Source: Rubrivirga marina (GTDB lineage Bacteria; Bacteroidota; Rhodothermia; Rhodothermales; Rubricoccaceae). From it: a stretch of 64,000 bases of DNA. The stretch is from positions 3,483,951 to 3,547,950 of the forward strand of contig NZ_MQWD01000001.1 in the NCBI RefSeq assembly GCF_002283365.1, read 5' to 3'. The notes below the pieces were generated by a model, which saw only the letters and a list, made by a program, of their open reading frames with translations, was not told the origin of the DNA and made no database searches. Position numbers and translations under genes: made by a program. This document shows positions 52,400 through 61,665 of this stretch, piece after piece (the stretch's first letter is position 1; the number at the start of each line of letters is the position of its first letter).

Positions 52400-54367
52400 G
52401 TGCCACGCCTCCTCCCCGTCCTGCTGGTCTGCCTCGTGGGATCCGCCCCGCTCGCGCAGACGCCGTCGGAACAGGGAGTTCCGCGCATCCAACGCGACAC
52501 GATCGACGGGCAGGAAGTCCTCCGCATCACCGGACCCGTGCGGATCGGCAGCGGCGGCCAGGTCGTGGTCGAGAGCGAGTCGGGCTCCCAGAGCTACCGG
52601 CTCGCCTCGACGCTCCTCGACAACGGCCGGGTCGACGAGGCGACGGCCCTGCTCGAGGACATTGTCGCTGAGGACCCGACGGACCTCGCGGCGTGGATCA
52701 AGCTGGAGGAGGCCTACGAGACGGCCCGCCGGTTCGACGACCTCGTGGCGCTCGTCGATCGGCGGATCGCACGCGAGGGGCGGACCGTCGCCCTGCTCGC
52801 CAGCCGCGGCGCCGCGCTCTGGCGCGCCGAGCGGCCCGACGAGGCCCGCCGCGCCTGGACCGAGGCCGCCGACCTCGCCCCCGACGACGCGCAGACGTAC
52901 CGGATCGTCGCCAACGAGATCGGTGCGCTCCGGCTGTTCGACGAGGCCGCCGCCGTGCTCGCCCAGGGCCGCGAGCGCCTCGGCACGGGCATCTCGCCGC
53001 TCGAGCTGGCCCACCTTTACGGCCTCTCGCTCGACTATGAGCGGGCCGTTGTCCTCTATCTCGAGGCCCTCGCCGGCGACCCCGCGCTCCTCGGGACGGT
53101 CCAGGCCCGGCTCGCGCGGCTCATCGAGGGCCAGGGCGCGCCCGAGACGTTTGCCGCCGCCCTCCAACGAGCGGCCGCGCTCGACCCGCTCGACCGTAGC
53201 GTCCGCGAGCTCCAGGGATGGCTGGCGCTGGAACGGGGCGACTTTGACGGGGCGCTCGACGCGGTCCGCGCGCTCGACCGGCTGGAAGGAGAGCGGGGCC
53301 AGTCGCTGCTCGCGTTCGCCGAGCGGGCCTGGGCCGCCGGGGCGCCCGAGGCTGCCGCCGCCGCGCTCGACGAGGTCCTCCAGCGCCACGCCGACGGCCC
53401 GGCCGCGCCGGCGGCCCGCCTCGGGCGCGCCCGCCTCTGGGACGCCCAGGCCCGCGACGCCCACGAACGCGCCGGCCTCGGCCCGACGCCCGCTGCCGAT
53501 TCGGCCCGCGCCGGCTATGTCGCCTTCCTCGAGCAGAACCCGACGAGCGACCAGCGCCCCCGAACCACGCTCGCGCTCGCCGACCTGCTCCGCGATGTCT
53601 ACCGCGACTACGAGGCCTCCGAGGCCCGGCTCCGCGAGGCCGCGAACGGCCGCGACGTGGGGATCGCCTCACGGGCCCGCCTCACGCTGGGCGAGGTCGC
53701 CCTCCGCCGCGGTGACCTCGACGCCGCCCGCCAGCGGTTCCAGGACGTCGACGAGTCGATCCGGATCGGGCCGCTCGCCGAGCAGGCCCGCTACGAGCTC
53801 GCGCTCATCGACTTCTACGAGGGCTTCATGTACTCGGCCCTCGCCCGCGCCGAAGCGCTCGACGAGAACACGGCCGCCGACGCGGCCAACGACGCCATCG
53901 CCCTCCGCGTGACGCTGGGCGACGCGCTCGACCCCGACGTCCTCCCCGGCCCGGATGTGGACCTCACGAACGACCCGCTCCACATCTACGGCCGCGCCGC
54001 GCTCCGCCACCGCCGGGGGCTCACCGAGGCGGCCCTGGCCACGCTCGACTCCCTCGACGCCGCCCTCGGCGCCCAGCCGGCCCTGGCCGACGAGTCGCTC
54101 TACCTCCGTGCCTCCGTGCTCCTCGATGCGGGCCAGCCGGCCGAGGCCGTTGCCGCGCTCGACGGCCTCATCGAGCGGTTCCCGACGTCGTACTTCGTCG
54201 ACCGCGCGCTCCGCCTCCAGGCACGGACGTACGAGGGCGAGCTCGACGACCCGGCGTCCGCCGCCGAGCGGTACGACCGTTTGCTGGAGGGATTTCCCGG
54301 GTCCCCGCTGGCGCCTGAGGCCCGGCAGGAGCTTCGCCGCCTCCGGACCGTGCTTCAATCTTCCTGA
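52400..54367 (+). CDS. large periplasmic TPR-repeat protein
   Basis: 655 residues from GTG 52400, with a signal peptide (RLLPVLLVCLVGSAPLAQ). The rest is mostly helical repeats of tetratricopeptide type; examples DEATALLEDIVAEDPTDLAA, DEARRAWTEAADLAPDDAQT, GDLDAARQRFQDVDESIRIG and PAEAVAALDGLIERFPTSYF. The C-terminus (SAAERYDRLLEGFPGSPLAP) resembles YbgF/BamD-like repeats. Likely an envelope scaffold; partner unknown. A TACCTTGG box is at 52370-52377. Confidence 0.82.
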   Translation: MPRLLPVLLVCLVGSAPLAQTPSEQGVPRIQRDTIDGQEVLRITGPVRIGSGGQVVVESESGSQSYRLASTLLDNGRVDEATALLEDIVAEDPTDLAAWIKLEEAYETARRFDDLVALVDRRIAREGRTVALLASRGAALWRAERPDEARRAWTEAADLAPDDAQTYRIVANEIGALRLFDEAAAVLAQGRERLGTGISPLELAHLYGLSLDYERAVVLYLEALAGDPALLGTVQARLARLIEGQGAPETFAAALQRAAALDPLDRSVRELQGWLALERGDFDGALDAVRALDRLEGERGQSLLAFAERAWAAGAPEAAAAALDEVLQRHADGPAAPAARLGRARLWDAQARDAHERAGLGPTPAADSARAGYVAFLEQNPTSDQRPRTTLALADLLRDVYRDYEASEARLREAANGRDVGIASRARLTLGEVALRRGDLDAARQRFQDVDESIRIGPLAEQARYELALIDFYEGFMYSALARAEALDENTAADAANDAIALRVTLGDALDPDVLPGPDVDLTNDPLHIYGRAALRHRRGLTEAALATLDSLDAALGAQPALADESLYLRASVLLDAGQPAEAVAALDGLIERFPTSYFVDRALRLQARTYEGELDDPASAAERYDRLLEGFPGSPLAPEARQELRRLRTVLQSS

Positions 54368-54385
54368 CGGCATGTTCGCCTCCCT

Positions 54386-54513
54386 GTCCCACTGAGCGAG
54401 CGTAGCGAGTCGACGGACCTCCGGCGAGAGACGTCGCTCGGTCGAACCCCGCGACGCCGTGCCGTACGGACCTCCTTCGACTCCGCGGCTCCGCGGCTCC
54501 ACTCAGGATGACA
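54386..54513. repeat. intergenic inverted-repeat element, copy 1
   Basis: Begins ACTGAGCGAGCGTAGCGAGT and ends CCTTCGACTCCGCGGCTCCG ... CTCAGGATGACA. The two ends are inverted repeats of each other. The same ends recur at 59613-59746 with a different middle. The element lies just upstream of the 54549 gene and may contribute its leader. Confidence 0.85.
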
Positions 54514-54548
54514 TCGCGATGCGCTCTTCCCATCCCCCACGGCTCCTC

Positions 54549-55802
54549 ATGAGACTCCTCCTCGCCCTGCTCACGCTCGCGCTGGCGACGCCCGCCGGCG
54601 CGCAGGACCTCCTGATCCCGATGGACGAGTCTCAGAGCGACCACCTCCGGGCCTACGGTGCCGTCTACGTGGCGCTCGACCGAGGGTACGACGTCGACTG
54701 GCTCCTCAACGTCCGCGGCGGCTCGTTCGTCGTCCCGTCCGACGCCGACCTCGAGACGGAGCTCCGAGCGCGCGGCGTGTCGTTCGAGCCCACGAACGGT
54801 GCCCAGGCCGTCGCCGACGCGGAGTCGCCCGCGGCCAACACGTCGGTCGTCCGGCTGGAGAAGGCGCCGACCATCGCCGTGTACGCCCCGCAGCAAACGC
54901 TGCCGTGGGACGACGCCGTCCTCCTCGCGTTGACCTACGCCGAAGTCCCCTACGAGCAGATCTACGACGAGGACGTGCTCGCTGGGCGGCTCTCCGAGTT
55001 CGACTGGGTCCACCTCCACCACGAGGACTTCTCGGGCCAGTACGGCAAGTTCTACGCGGCCTACCACGGGCAGGCGTGGTACCAGCAGCAGCAACAAGAG
55101 GCCGAGGCCTCAGCCCGGGCCTTCGGCTACAGCAAGGTGAGCGCGCTCAAGCTGGACATCGCCCGGACCATCCGCGAGTACGTCGTCGAGGGCGGATTCC
55201 TGTTCGCCATGTGCTCCGGGGCCGACACGTTCGACCTCGCGCTCGCCGCCGGGGCCGCCGGCCTCGACATCGTCCCGGCAGAGATCGACGGCGACGGGCA
55301 GACGCCGGGCGCCCGCGACGGGCTCGACTTCGCCGGCACGCTGGCCTTCGAGGACTTCCACCCGGAGCTCAACGTGATGGAGTACGAGCACGCCGACATC
55401 GACGCCCCGCCGCCGCCGTCGCTCCGCAACCCGCTCACGGACTACTTCACGCTGTTCGAGTTCTCGGCCCGCTGGGACCCCGTCCCGACGATGCTCACGC
55501 AGAACCACGTCGCCAGCGTCCGCGGGTTTATGGGGCAGACGACGGCGTTCCGCGAGGACGCCATCAAGCCAGGTGTCGTGATCCTGGCCAAGAGCCCGAC
55601 GACGGGATCGGTCCGCTACCTCTACGGCCCGGCCGGGCAGGGCTTCTTCGCGTTCTACGGCGGCCACGACCCCGAGGACTACCAGCACTTCGTGGGCGAC
55701 CCGCCGACGGACCTCTCGCTCCACCGGAACTCGCCGGGCTACCGGCTGATCCTCAACAACGTCCTGTTCCCGGCGGCCAAGAAGCAGCCGCAGAAGACCT
55801 GA
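54549..55802 (+). CDS. secreted protein, glutamine-amidotransferase-like fold (function unknown)
   Basis: 417 residues. Signal peptide MRLLLALLTLALATPAGAQ at ATG 54549 (in-frame ATGs at 54519 and 54459 are upstream). Core: LLIPMDESQSDHLRAYGAVY near residue 20, VDWLLNVRGGSFVVPSD, the beta-alpha segment TIAVYAPQQTLPWDDAVLLA, EYVVEGGFLFAMCSGADTFD with a Cys that could be nucleophile-like, and GFFAFYGGHDPEDYQHFVGD. Similar Bacteroidota proteins are sometimes labelled asparagine synthetase B, which this sequence does not support. Fold assignment is by pattern only. Confidence 0.65.
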   Translation: MRLLLALLTLALATPAGAQDLLIPMDESQSDHLRAYGAVYVALDRGYDVDWLLNVRGGSFVVPSDADLETELRARGVSFEPTNGAQAVADAESPAANTSVVRLEKAPTIAVYAPQQTLPWDDAVLLALTYAEVPYEQIYDEDVLAGRLSEFDWVHLHHEDFSGQYGKFYAAYHGQAWYQQQQQEAEASARAFGYSKVSALKLDIARTIREYVVEGGFLFAMCSGADTFDLALAAGAAGLDIVPAEIDGDGQTPGARDGLDFAGTLAFEDFHPELNVMEYEHADIDAPPPPSLRNPLTDYFTLFEFSARWDPVPTMLTQNHVASVRGFMGQTTAFREDAIKPGVVILAKSPTTGSVRYLYGPAGQGFFAFYGGHDPEDYQHFVGDPPTDLSLHRNSPGYRLILNNVLFPAAKKQPQKT

Positions 55803-55807
55803 GCGCG

Positions 55808-56102
55808 ATGCGTGGCCTCGCGGTTCGACTCCTCGCCGTGTCCGCCTCGGTCGCGTCCGCGCAAGGGCCGTGCGCCGCCGCTGAGATCATGGTCTACGCC
55901 ACGTCTCCGCTACCGCGGCGTCGCTGACGAGCGGGGCCTCTACCGCGCTCCCACGCCCGACGTCGGGGCGTACGTCGTCCGGGCGGCAGACGCTGCCGGG
56001 AAGCAGGCCGAGGCACGGGTTTTCTGCCCCTCGGCAGCGGTCAACCGGATCCACCTTCTGCTGCGCGGTCCCGAGGGGGCCGACGACCTACGCAGCCTCT
56101 AG
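55808..56102 (+). pseudogene. small secreted protein, frameshifted
   Basis: Frame one gives a good signal peptide (RGLAVRLLAVSASVASAQ) from ATG 55808 and stops at about 55927. Frame two (+1) continues RLRYRGVADERGLYRAPTPD VGAY-type beta sequence to a stop at 56102, with no signal of its own. A one-base shift near 55905 would join them into about 97 residues. The joined body (GVADERGLYRAPTPDVGAYV) looks like a carboxypeptidase-regulatory-type beta domain. Ends inside the convergent acyltransferase gene. Could also be a sequencing error. Confidence 0.5.
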
Positions 56103-57020
56103 CCGACCCGCCACGGGCGACGGCCCCGCCGAGGCGGGCGAGGTCGCGGCGGCCGGGGCATCGGTGAACTCCCTCCACAACGTCCATGCCCAGGGCTCGG
56201 CGCGGATCTGGCGGTCGATCCGGTCGAGGAGCGCCTGCTCGTCATCATCGTGCGGACCGTCGAGGTCGGCCCAGAGCTCGCCGTCGCGGAACGACACGGA
56301 CAGCGTGTAGAGGGGGACGCGGGCGGCGCGCGCCAGCCGGACGGCGCCGACAGGGAGCGACCGCTCGACGCCCGCGAGCGTCCGCCTCGGCGCCTCGCCC
56401 GACAGGTCCGGCACGTCCTGGAGGACGATGAGGCTCTTGCCGCTCCGGAGCGCGCGGAGGTAGGCGATCGGGCGCTCGCTCGGGAGGATCTGGTACGGCC
56501 CGATAAGGCGGTGCCGCACCGACGCCTGGTGGGCCTCCCACCGACGCCACGGCTCGGCGACGTCCTCGGGCTCAGGCCCGCCCTCGCCCCCGTAGGGGAG
56601 CCGGATCACGCGGTCGTCCCGCTCGCCCGCCAGCTTCGACGCGCCGACGACGCCGAACGCGCTCCACCCGACGATCACGGCCGCCTCGCCGCACGCCTCG
56701 AACCGCTCGACGCCCGGCCCTTTGCGGACGGGCGCGTCGGGACGCAGGTAGACGTACTCGCCGCGGATCCGCGCGAGGGCCTTGCGATAGGCGTACCGAA
56801 GACGACCCCGGAGTCCGGACGGGTGGCCGAGTTGGCGGAGGTAGGCCTGCGTCTGCCCCGGCGACGTCGCGAGCGCGAACAGGGTGGCGGGGACCGCGGC
56901 GAGCCGCGCCAGCCGGTCGAGCGTCCGCGGGCTCACCCGCGCCGCGAGCGGACGGACCCGTTCGTACATGATCCGGTCCGCCCAGCGGGCGATGAGGGGA
57001 GGCGGCGCGTCGGTCGACAT
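56088..57020 (-). CDS. lysophospholipid/lipid A acyltransferase-like protein
   Basis: 310 residues, with one weak hydrophobic segment. Segments similar to the LpxL/HtrB-like lipid acyltransferase group: [60 protein letters not shown] do not find the canonical His-x4-Asp/Glu catalytic motif, so activity is uncertain; it may act by another site or be a divergent relative. ATG 57020. Convergent with the frameshifted gene, overlapping by 15 bp. Confidence 0.6.
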   Translation of the reverse strand: MSTDAPPPLIARWADRIMYERVRPLAARVSPRTLDRLARLAAVPATLFALATSPGQTQAYLRQLGHPSGLRGRLRYAYRKALARIRGEYVYLRPDAPVRKGPGVERFEACGEAAVIVGWSAFGVVGASKLAGERDDRVIRLPYGGEGGPEPEDVAEPWRRWEAHQASVRHRLIGPYQILPSERPIAYLRALRSGKSLIVLQDVPDLSGEAPRRTLAGVERSLPVGAVRLARAARVPLYTLSVSFRDGELWADLDGPHDDDEQALLDRIDRQIRAEPWAWTLWREFTDAPAAATSPASAGPSPVAGRLEAA

Positions 57021-57137
57021 GCGATGGGGGCGGGATCCGGACCGGAGAGGCCCCGTCCAGAGTCGGTCCGCGACGGACCTCCGCGCGACAAGCGCCTAGC
57101 TTGTCGCCCTCCTGTTCCCCCCGCCCCGCCGAATCCC

Positions 57138-57689
57138 GTGACACCCAAGCCGCCCTCCGCCAGCACCTGCCGCATGAACGAGCTCGTGCTCCCCAACGAC
57201 ACGAACACGCTGGGCAATCTCATGGGCGGGCGGCTCCTCCACTTCATGGACATTTGTGCTGCCATCGCCGCGCAGCGACACTCGCACCGGACCGTCGTGA
57301 CGGCGAGCGTCGACTCGGTCGACTTCCGGGCGGCCGTCCGCCTGGGCGAGGTCGTCGTGCTGGAGGCGACGGTCACGCGGGCGTTCACGACGTCCATGGA
57401 GGTGTGGATCGAGGTGTGGGCCGAGGACAACGCGACGGGCGAGCGGCGCCACTGCAACCGGGCGTACTACACGTTCGTGGCCGTCGACCAGAGCGGCCGG
57501 CCGATCCCGGTGCCCCCCCTCGAGCCGGAGACCGAGGCGGAGCGGGAGCGGTTCGAGGCCGCGGCCCGCCGCCGCGAACTCCGCCTCGTCCTCGCCGGCC
57601 GGCTCCGGCTGGAGGACGCCGCCGACCTCAGGCAGCACCTCGACGCCCTCGCGCTGGCCCCGCCTCGGGAGGACGGCGGAAGGGGCTGA
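57138..57689 (+). CDS. acyl-CoA thioesterase, hot-dog fold
   Basis: Hydrolyses acyl-CoA. 183 residues from GTG 57138; ATG 57174 is a shorter start at MNELVLPND. Family signature: [20 protein letters not shown] followed by [60 protein letters not shown]. This is the BACH/YciA-like single-domain group. A C-terminal helix ([20 protein letters not shown]) follows. A TAGCTTGT box lies at 57097-57104. Confidence 0.9.
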   Translation: MTPKPPSASTCRMNELVLPNDTNTLGNLMGGRLLHFMDICAAIAAQRHSHRTVVTASVDSVDFRAAVRLGEVVVLEATVTRAFTTSMEVWIEVWAEDNATGERRHCNRAYYTFVAVDQSGRPIPVPPLEPETEAERERFEAAARRRELRLVLAGRLRLEDAADLRQHLDALALAPPREDGGRG

Positions 57690-57743
57690 GGGAGCCCCAC
57701 GCGTCGCCGCGCGTTGACGCCTCCCCCACCACCCCTCTCCCCC

Positions 57744-58166
57744 ATGCGCCCCCTCTTCTGCGCCCTCCTCGTCCTCGTGTGTGCCGCGCCCGCGTCGGCC
57801 CAGTTCGCCATCGGCGGGCAGGTCGGCGACCCGACCGGCCTCTCGCTCAAGTTCGGCGACGGCAGCGGCTCGGCGATCCTCGCCATCGGCTGGGACCTCG
57901 ACGAGTCGGTCTCGGCGGAGGGCCACTACCTCCTCCGCCAGCGCCGTCTCCAGGGCTCCCGCACCGCCTCGCTGTTCTACGGACCCGGCCTGTTCGTCCG
58001 CACCGGCGGCCCGCGCGACGACTTCGGCGTGAGCCTCGGCGTCGGGCTCGAGGCCGACATCGCGCCCGAGATCGAGATCTACGGGCTCGTCTCCCCGCGC
58101 CTCCAGATCGTCGAGGAGACCGACTTCGACCTGGGCGCCGGGCTCGGCCTCCGGCTGAAGCTGTAG
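57744..58166 (+). CDS. outer-membrane beta-barrel-like protein
   Basis: 140 residues with a signal peptide ([23 protein letters not shown] 57744). The mature part alternates Gly/aromatic strands ([79 protein letters not shown]) and ends LGLRLKL; an even number of strands for an eight-strand barrel is plausible. No family assigned. Its TAG stop is 8 bp before the B12-domain gene. Confidence 0.72.
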   Translation: MRPLFCALLVLVCAAPASAQFAIGGQVGDPTGLSLKFGDGSGSAILAIGWDLDESVSAEGHYLLRQRRLQGSRTASLFYGPGLFVRTGGPRDDFGVSLGVGLEADIAPEIEIYGLVSPRLQIVEETDFDLGAGLGLRLKL

Positions 58167-58174
58167 CTTGGGGC

Positions 58175-58597
58175 ATGCCCGAGACGCTCTCCCGCCCGAT
58201 CCGCGTGCTCATCGCGAAGGTCGGCCTCGACGGTCACGACCGCGGGGCCAAGGTCGTCGCGGCCGCCCTCCGCGACGCCGGCATGGAGGTCGTCTACACG
58301 GGCCTCCGCAAGACGCCCGAGGTGGTCGTCCGCGCCGCCGAGGAGGAGGACGTCGACGTCGTCGGCGTGTCGATCCTCTCGGGCGCGCACGGGACCGTCC
58401 TCCCCCGCCTCCGGTCGCTCCTCGACGACGCCGGCCTCGGCGACGTGCTCCTCGTCGCCGGCGGGACGATCCCGGCCGACGACGCCGCCGACCTCCGCGA
58501 GCGCGGCGTCGTGAGCCACGTGTTCACGCCCGGCGCCCCGCTCGCCGACATCACCGGCGCGCTCGAAGCGGCCGTCCGGGCCCGGAGGGGCGAATAG
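58175..58597 (+). CDS. B12-binding domain protein of the methylmalonyl-CoA mutase type
   Basis: 140 residues, the small cobalamin-binding subunit/C-terminal domain. Cobalamin ligand motif [20 protein letters not shown] (Asp-x-His-x-x-Gly) at residues about 14-33, [38 protein letters not shown]. Works with a separate mutase catalytic subunit that is not in the window. The TAG of the previous gene overlaps a TAGCTTGG box; ATG 58175 follows it by 1 bp gap of 8. Confidence 0.92.
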   Translation: MPETLSRPIRVLIAKVGLDGHDRGAKVVAAALRDAGMEVVYTGLRKTPEVVVRAAEEEDVDVVGVSILSGAHGTVLPRLRSLLDDAGLGDVLLVAGGTIPADDAADLRERGVVSHVFTPGAPLADITGALEAAVRARRGE

Positions 58598-58598
58598 G

Positions 58599-59522
58599 AT
58601 GCTGCCGCCCCGCATCCTGGTGACGGGGGCGAACGGGCTGGTCGGGCAGGCGCTGACGCGCGCCGCCGCCCGCTGGCCCGGCGCCGACGTCCTCGCGACG
58701 GGCCGCGGCCCGGCCGCCGCCCACGACCGCGGCGGCTACGCTCGCCTCGACGTGCTCGACGGGGACGCGGTGGACCGCGCGTTCCAGGACTTCGCGCCCG
58801 ACGTCGTGCTCCACGCCGCCGGCCTGGCCCAAGTCGAGCCCTGCGAGGCCGACCGCGAGGCCTGCTGGGCCCTCAACGTCGACGCCGTCGGCACGATGGC
58901 CAGCGCCTGCCACCGCCACGGCGCCCGCCTCGTCCTGCCGTCGACGGACTTCGTGTTCGACGGCAAGGGCGGGCCGTATGCCGAGGACGACCGCCCCGCG
59001 CCGATCAACGCCTACGGCCGGTCGAAGCTGGCGGCCGAGAACGCGATGAAGGCCTCGCGCCTTCTCGACTGGGCCGTCGCCCGGACCACGATGGTGTTCG
59101 GCGCGCCGGCCGGCCCCGAGCCCCGGCTCGACTTCGTCCGGTGGCTCGTCCGCGAGCTGTCCGCCGGCCGGCCCGTCCGCGTCCCCGCCGACCAGCTCCG
59201 CACGCCGACCTACGACGACGACCTCGCCGACGGCATCCTCCGGATCGTCCGCTTCAAGCGCACGGGCGTGTTCCACGTCTCGGGCCGGGAGCAGCTGTCG
59301 GTCCTCGACTTCGCCCGCCGCGTCGCCGAGGCGTTCGACCTCGACATAGGGCTGATCTCGCCCGCGACGACAGAAGACCTCCACCCGGGCGCCCCACGAC
59401 CGCTCCACGCCGGCCTGCTGATCCTCCGGGCCGAGAGTGAACTCGGCTACCACCCGCGCCCGCTCGACGTGGCGCTGGGCGCCGTCCGCGACCGCCTCGG
59501 GCTGGGGGTGAGCGAGGCGTAG
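58599..59522 (+). CDS. NAD-dependent sugar reductase / SDR (RmlD-like)
   Basis: 307 residues. Rossmann GxxGxxG in ILVTGANGLVGQALTRAAAR, active-site Ser-Thr-x3-Tyr-x3-Lys present as PSTDFVFDGKGGPYAEDDRP and INAYGRSKLAAENAMKASRL. Overall order and the VVLHAAGLAQVEPCEADREA segment are those of dTDP-4-dehydrorhamnose reductase (RmlD). Other rml genes are absent here, so the substrate is open. ATG 58599 is one base after the previous stop's codon; co-transcribed with 57138-58597. Confidence 0.85.
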   Translation: MLPPRILVTGANGLVGQALTRAAARWPGADVLATGRGPAAAHDRGGYARLDVLDGDAVDRAFQDFAPDVVLHAAGLAQVEPCEADREACWALNVDAVGTMASACHRHGARLVLPSTDFVFDGKGGPYAEDDRPAPINAYGRSKLAAENAMKASRLLDWAVARTTMVFGAPAGPEPRLDFVRWLVRELSAGRPVRVPADQLRTPTYDDDLADGILRIVRFKRTGVFHVSGREQLSVLDFARRVAEAFDLDIGLISPATTEDLHPGAPRPLHAGLLILRAESELGYHPRPLDVALGAVRDRLGLGVSEA

Positions 59523-59557
59523 GGACTGGTGACGGACTGCGTGCGGAACCGGGCCCA

Positions 59558-59587
59558 CTGACTCTGCCCGCCTCGACGCCGAGTCAG
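59558..59587. terminator. palindrome after the SDR gene
   Basis: CTGACTC (59558-59564) pairs with GAGTCAG (59581-59587) across a GC-rich loop that contains a short copy of the GCCTCGACGCCGAG motif. Located 35 bp after the SDR stop. Candidate terminator. Confidence 0.4.
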
Positions 59588-59612
59588 AAAGACCTGCGCA
59601 GCGCCTCAGAGT

Positions 59613-59746
59613 GTCGCCCTGAGCGAGCGAAGCGAGTCGGAGATCTCTGGGGCGACGAGACGCTGGCGCCGGGAGCGTCGGACGGAACGCGGTGCTCGCC
59701 AGAGATCCTTCGACTCCGCCGCTACGCAGCTCCGCTCAGGATGACA
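59613..59746. repeat. intergenic inverted-repeat element, copy 2
   Basis: Starts CCTGAGCGAGCGAAGCGAGT and ends CCTTCGACTCCGCCGCTACG ... GCTCAGGATGACA; ends are inverted relative to one another and match copy 1 at 54386-54513, while the interior differs. It lies in the 282-bp gap between the SDR stop and the convergent META lipoprotein stop, which holds no other feature I can support apart from the palindrome at 59558. Confidence 0.85.
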
Positions 59747-59804
59747 CGAGGAGACGCCCAAACGCTTTCTGCCGACCTCCAGGCTCCCGCCTCCGCCTTC
59801 GTCC

Positions 59805-60215
59805 CTACGGCTCGGCCGGGACGAACAGGATCTGCTCCGCGAGGCTGTCCGGCTCGATGATGAGGTAGGCGCCGTCGCGGCGGAGGGTCGACGTGCCGTC
59901 GAGGTGCCGCTCCAGCTCGACCGTGCCGGGCGTGCAGGCACGGCGCGTGCAGGCGAGCGGCCCGTTGATGGTCAGGACGCTGTCGTCGAGCGCGTAGCGG
60001 CCGGAGCAGAGGTTGCACGACGCGATCGAGAGCGAGCCCTCGGGGCCGAACGAGACCTGCTCGCCCTGGCCGCGGCGGACCTCGCCGTCATCCAAGACGA
60101 TCCGTTCGAGGGACCATGTGCTCCCGGGCACGTCGGACTCGACCCCGACGGCAGGAGCCGGCTGGCAGGCGGCGAGGGCGAGGAGGGCGGCGAACGAGGC
60201 GAGGGCAGCGCGCAC
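59805..60215 (-). CDS. META-domain lipoprotein
   Basis: 136 residues. Lipobox LALAAC (Cys about 17) after a short signal. The mature part fits a META/HslJ-like beta fold: VPGSTWSLERIVLDDGEVR, FGPEGSLSIASCNLCSGRY, LACTRRACTPGTVELERHLD, and an ending VEPDSLAEQILF-type strand. Several Cys may form disulphides. Envelope role unknown. ATG 60215; a TAGCTTGG box is at 60237-60244, 22 bp upstream. Confidence 0.8.
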   Translation of the reverse strand: MRAALASFAALLALAACQPAPAVGVESDVPGSTWSLERIVLDDGEVRRGQGEQVSFGPEGSLSIASCNLCSGRYALDDSVLTINGPLACTRRACTPGTVELERHLDGTSTLRRDGAYLIIEPDSLAEQILFVPAEP

Positions 60216-60376
60216 GGCGGACTCTGGGGGGACGCTCCAAGCTACGCGATCCCCCGCCTGCCTCGGCGCTTCCGTGGGGACGGGCGGAAACCGCGCGAAG
60301 GACGGCGGGCGGCCCCAGAGGCTGCGCCGGCCGGACTAGCTTCTCCACGCCCCGTGTCACGCCCTCTCCCCTCTCG

Positions 60377-61651
60377 ATGATCGACCTCGACCTGCTCCGC
60401 GACGACCCCGACCGCGTCCGCGCCTCGATGGAGGCCAAGCGGATCGGCGACCCGTCCGCCGTCGACCGCGCGCTCGACGCGGACCGGCGGCGTCGCGAGG
60501 CCGTGACGGAGCTCAACGGGCTCCAGCAGCGGCAGGGCGAGCTGGGCCGCGAGATCGGCCCGCTCATGAAAGCCGGCAAGCGCGACGAGGCGGCGCCGCT
60601 CCTCGACGAGTCGAACCGTGTCAAGGCCCAGGTCAAGGAGCTGGAGGAGTCGGTGCGCGAGCTCGACTCCACCCTGCGCGACGCGATGCTCGCCATCCCC
60701 AATCCGATCCACGAGAGCGTGCCGGTCGGCGGCGAGGACGCGAACCAGCTCGACGCCGAGTGGGGCGTGAAGCCTTCTTTCGACTTCGAGCCGCTCCCCC
60801 ACTGGGAGCTGGCCGAGAAGCACGGCCTCGTCGACTTCGAGCGCGGGGCGAAGGTGACCGGCGCCGGCTTCCCGTTCTACGTTGGGAAGGGCGCGCGCCT
60901 CCAGCGGGCGCTCGTCACGCTCTTCCTCGACCTCGCCACCGAGGCGGGCTACACCGAGGTCCAGGCACCGATTCTGGTGAACGAGGACTCGGGCATCGGG
61001 ACGGGCCAACTCCCCGACAAGGAGGGCCAGATGTACCACGTCGCCGGCGACGACCTCTACCTCGTCCCGACCGCCGAGGTCCCGCTCACCAACTACCTCC
61101 GCGACGAGATCCTCGCACCCGACGCCCTCCCGATCCGGTTCTGCGGCTACACGCCGTGCTTCCGCCGCGAGGCCGGGAGCTACGGGAAGGACGTCCGCGG
61201 CCTCAACCGGCTCCACCAGTTCGACAAGGTCGAGCTCGTCCGCTTCGTCCGACCAGAGGAGAGCTACGACCACCTCGAGGAGCTCCGCGAGGACGCCGAG
61301 CGGGCCGTTCAGGCCCTCGGTCTCCCCTACCGCCGGCTCACGCTGGCCTCGGGCGACCTCGGCGTGACGCAGGCCAAGACGTACGACCTCGAGGTCTGGA
61401 GCGCCGGCCAGGGCCGCTGGCTCGAGGTCTCGTCGGTCTCGAACTTCGAGGCGTATCAGGCGCGGCGCGCGAACGTCCGCTACCGGCCGGCGGAGGGCGA
61501 GAAGCCGCAGTTCGTCCACACCCTCAACGGGTCGGGGCTGGCGCTCCCGCGGATCGTGTCGGCGCTCCTAGAGAACGGCCAGCAGGCCGACGGGACGGTC
61601 GTCCTGCCGGAGCGCCTCGCCGCCGTCGCCGGGTTCGATCGGATCGGATAG
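60377..61651 (+). CDS. serS: seryl-tRNA synthetase
   Basis: Charges tRNA-Ser with serine; class II. 424 residues. N-terminal coiled coil (LDADRRRREAVTELNGLQQR, LLDESNRVKAQVKELEESVR), class II motif 2 CFRREAGSYGKDVRGLNRLH, motif 3 LNGSGLALPRIVSALLENGQ, and the serine site region YLVPTAEVPLTNYLRDE. ATG 60377 begins at the family N-terminus; a TAGCTTCT box is at 60337-60344. The 61666-61693 hairpin follows the stop. Confidence 0.97.
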   Translation: MIDLDLLRDDPDRVRASMEAKRIGDPSAVDRALDADRRRREAVTELNGLQQRQGELGREIGPLMKAGKRDEAAPLLDESNRVKAQVKELEESVRELDSTLRDAMLAIPNPIHESVPVGGEDANQLDAEWGVKPSFDFEPLPHWELAEKHGLVDFERGAKVTGAGFPFYVGKGARLQRALVTLFLDLATEAGYTEVQAPILVNEDSGIGTGQLPDKEGQMYHVAGDDLYLVPTAEVPLTNYLRDEILAPDALPIRFCGYTPCFRREAGSYGKDVRGLNRLHQFDKVELVRFVRPEESYDHLEELREDAERAVQALGLPYRRLTLASGDLGVTQAKTYDLEVWSAGQGRWLEVSSVSNFEAYQARRANVRYRPAEGEKPQFVHTLNGSGLALPRIVSALLENGQQADGTVVLPERLAAVAGFDRIG

Positions 61652-61665
61652 AGCGGGATCGAGTC

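Noticed and set aside
41653-58172. TAGCTTGG/TAGCTTGC at 41653-41660, 46400-46407 and 58164-58171 as promoters
   Set aside because: In all three cases TAG is the stop codon of the preceding gene, so the match may be chance; not listed as promoters.
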